DNA from: Flavobacteriales bacterium
Lineage (GTDB): Bacteria; Bacteroidota; Bacteroidia; Flavobacteriales; BACL11
DNA length: 14,181 nt
NCBI GenBank assembly: GCA_002728175.1
Contig: PBVH01000006.1
Location: 15,896 to 30,076 of the forward strand
Direction: 5' to 3'
In this document: piece after piece, positions 14,099 through 14,181 of the stretch
Layout of the letters: every line of letters starts with the position of its first letter
Numbering within the stretch: position 1 is the first letter of the stretch
Position numbers and translations under genes: made by a program
Notes under the pieces: model-generated
Seen by the model: the letters and a program-made list of their open reading frames with translations, nothing else
Database searches by the model: none
Told to the model about the DNA's origin: nothing

Positions 14099-14181
14099 AG
14101 TATTTACATTATTTACAATTTGTCTTTTTTGTTGTTGCTCTACAGAAATTGACAACAAAAAAATTATAAAAAACACAAATA
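14091..14181 (+). CDS. Putative lipoprotein or secreted protein (partial, N-terminus only)
   Basis: An ATG at 14091, inside the last codons of cysS, opens a frame that stays open for 30 codons to the right edge. The peptide has a short basic start (MIR), a hydrophobic core (VFTLFTICLF) and a cysteine run at residues 14-16 followed by STEIDNKK. This looks like a Bacteroidota-style signal peptide, possibly a lipobox of loose fit (LFCC). The mature protein is outside the window and I do not recognise the family. The 8-nt overlap with cysS implies cotranscription. Confidence 0.6.
   Translation, partial: MIRVFTLFTICLFCCCSTEIDNKKIIKNTN

Overview
This AT-rich window reads as a chromosomal segment of a member of the Bacteroidota, most likely a marine Flavobacteriales. 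Four points support this. The start regions lack Shine-Dalgarno sites. Four operon heads carry a TAnnTTTG -7 promoter element, the Bacteroidota type. The threonine dehydrogenase closely resembles the flavobacterial short-chain TDH. The terminal oxidase has the Bacteroidota gene set: two subunit III proteins, a COX4_pro-type subunit IV, SCO1, and a small CxxC membrane protein.

Layout. Positions 1-185 (-) hold the 5' part of tadA, divergent from aspS (229-1974, +). The aspS unit continues with a DUF420/CtaM-like oxidase assembly protein and heme A synthase (ctaA), ending at 3507. It meets tail to tail, with a 17-bp overlap, a long minus-strand oxidase operon read from 9974 down to 3491: coxII (ctaC), coxI (ctaD), a short coxIII-like gene, a long coxIII (ctaE), coxIV, SCO1, an 80-aa CxxC membrane protein and heme O synthase (ctaB). 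Its genes overlap or lie 2-10 nt apart. Further right, trhO and queD form a minus-strand pair (11551 to 10072). Divergent from trhO, a plus-strand unit carries tdh (11667-12626), cysS (12626-14098) and the start of a putative lipoprotein gene running off the right edge.

Function. The two convergent units together encode an A1-type, heme A-containing cytochrome c oxidase and most of its assembly pathway: CtaB makes heme O, CtaA converts it to heme A, SCO1 supplies CuA copper, and the CtaM-like and CxxC proteins are probable assembly factors. CtaD keeps all metal ligands and the D- and K-channel residues I could check. Subunit II carries a CuA domain but no cytochrome c domain, so a separate cytochrome c must donate electrons. 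The flanks concern tRNA: TadA, QueD and TrhO all act on wobble position 34, and AspRS and CysRS charge tRNA.

This is mostly core-genome content. I see no mobile element, CRISPR array, rRNA or tRNA gene, and no clearly new multi-gene system. The most interesting items are the CxxC protein of the oxidase operon, a terminator candidate buried inside ctaB, the ~100-residue insertion in the long subunit III, a Lys in the CuA loop, and the overlapping divergent promoters between tadA and aspS. No intergenic stretch exceeds about 115 bases.
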